64,000 nt of DNA from Flavobacterium degerlachei (lineage in GTDB: Bacteria > Bacteroidota > Bacteroidia > Flavobacteriales > Flavobacteriaceae), in NCBI RefSeq assembly GCF_900106645.1, contig NZ_FNMV01000009.1, positions 1 through 64,000 on the forward strand, in the 5' to 3' direction. The first letter of the stretch is position 1; each line of letters starts with the position of its first letter. A program made the position numbers and the translations under genes. Of this stretch, positions 63,493 to 64,000 are shown one piece after another. The notes beneath the pieces were generated by a model that saw only the letters and a list, made by a program, of their open reading frames with translations, made no database searches and had not been told where the DNA came from.

Positions 63493-64000
63493 TTATCTTA
63501 ATTTTAAAGTAACAATTGAAAGAATAGCTAACATTATGGCTACAATCCAAAATCGGGTCACAATTTTACTTTCATGATAACCTTTCTTTTGATAATGATG
63601 ATGTAAAGGAGCCATTAGGAAAACTCTTTTGCCTTCGCCAAAGCGTTTTTTAGTGTATTTAAAATAAGCGACCTGCAACACCACCGAAAAGTTTTCAACT
63701 AAAAAAACACCGCACAATAACGGAATCAATAATTCTTTACGAACCGCAATGGCCAGCACTGCAATGATTCCTCCAATAGTTAAACTTCCTGTATCCCCCA
63801 TAAATACAGATGCAGGATAAGAGTTGTACCAAAGAAACCCAATCAATGACCCAACAAATGCTGCAATAAACACAGTCATTTCGCCCGAATTGGGTATGTA
63901 CATTATATTTAGATAATTCGAGAAAATAATATTTCCAGAAAGGAAAGTAAAAATCCCTAATGCCAGAACGGATATTGCTGACGTTCCTGCCGCGAGCCCA
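63493..64000 (-). CDS. mraY: Phospho-N-acetylmuramoyl-pentapeptide transferase (partial, 5' end outside window)
   Basis: MraY transfers phospho-MurNAc-pentapeptide to undecaprenyl phosphate, forming lipid I. Only the C-terminal part is present, because the frame stays open to the right edge of the window: it begins [20 protein letters not shown] and continues through [19 protein letters not shown], where FMGDTGSL is the catalytic Asp-containing motif, to the [12 protein letters not shown] triple His motif. An internal ATG at 63903 is not the real start. It is the first gene seen in the dcw run, so murE and earlier genes probably follow beyond the window. Confidence 0.95.
   Translation of the reverse strand, partial: GLAAGTSAISVLALGIFTFLSGNIIFSNYLNIMYIPNSGEMTVFIAAFVGSLIGFLWYNSYPASVFMGDTGSLTIGGIIAVLAIAVRKELLIPLLCGVFLVENFSVVLQVAYFKYTKKRFGEGKRVFLMAPLHHHYQKKGYHESKIVTRFWIVAIMLAILSIVTLKLR

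Overview
The window is an AT-rich chromosomal segment from a member of the Bacteroidota, most likely Flavobacterium or a close relative in the Flavobacteriaceae. The main evidence is a type IX secretion/gliding operon (gldK-gldL-gldM-gldN), the flavobacterial exosortase pair (XrtF plus its associated membrane protein), Bacteroidota-type promoters (TAnnTTTG), a short primary sigma factor without region 1.1, and a dcw division cluster that runs from ftsW-murG-murC straight to ftsQ with no murB or ddl. No phage, insertion sequence with a transposase, or CRISPR array was seen.

Layout. 1-2 kb: a decayed tandem duplication of a GIY-YIG nuclease gene with a third remnant of its 3' flank, then truC. 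2-10.7 kb: mixed single genes (LRR protein, DUF1761, pterin dehydratase, FemAB-like protein, YegS-like lipid kinase divergent from an App1-type phosphatase, ABC-F ATPase, DUF983, FAD oxidoreductase). 10.7-19.3 kb: the T9SS core operon, preceded by an arginase-fold protein whose metal ligands are degraded, then topA. 19.4-25.1 kb: a glycerol regulon (DeoR regulator divergent from glpD-glpK-glpF and an outer-membrane protein). 25.4-32.2 kb: miaB, a sigma-54 activator, lptE, a TPR-like protein, secG and groS-groL. 32.2-35.4 kb: dedA, a beta-CASP metallo-beta-lactamase RNase-like protein, and an ATP-cone/nuclease fusion. 35.5-43.4 kb: an amidoligase/transglutaminase cluster (two transglutaminases, a circularly permuted ATP-grasp fused to alpha-E, and a transglutaminase fused to DUF2126). 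43.5-53.4 kb: XrtF pair, msrC-like GAF protein, TonB-domain protein, rpsO-pnp, rpoD, a lipoprotein, rpe, CBS protein, MtfA-like peptidase and tRNA-Arg. 53.4-64 kb: yqeY and the dcw cluster ftsZ-ftsA-ftsQ-murC-murG-ftsW-murD-mraY, all on the minus strand and cut by the window end.

How it works together. The dcw genes supply lipid II and the division ring; gldKLMN form the T9SS motor and ring; glp genes import and oxidise glycerol; secG, lptE and groSL serve envelope biogenesis and folding. The least understood parts are the 35.5-43.4 kb amidoligase cluster, which resembles predicted ribosome-independent peptide-tagging systems but has no Anbu-type peptidase here; the orphan exosortase; the pseudo-arginase linked to T9SS; and a family of structured intergenic repeats with two near-identical internal-loop arms (7.1, 25.2 and 50.2 kb).
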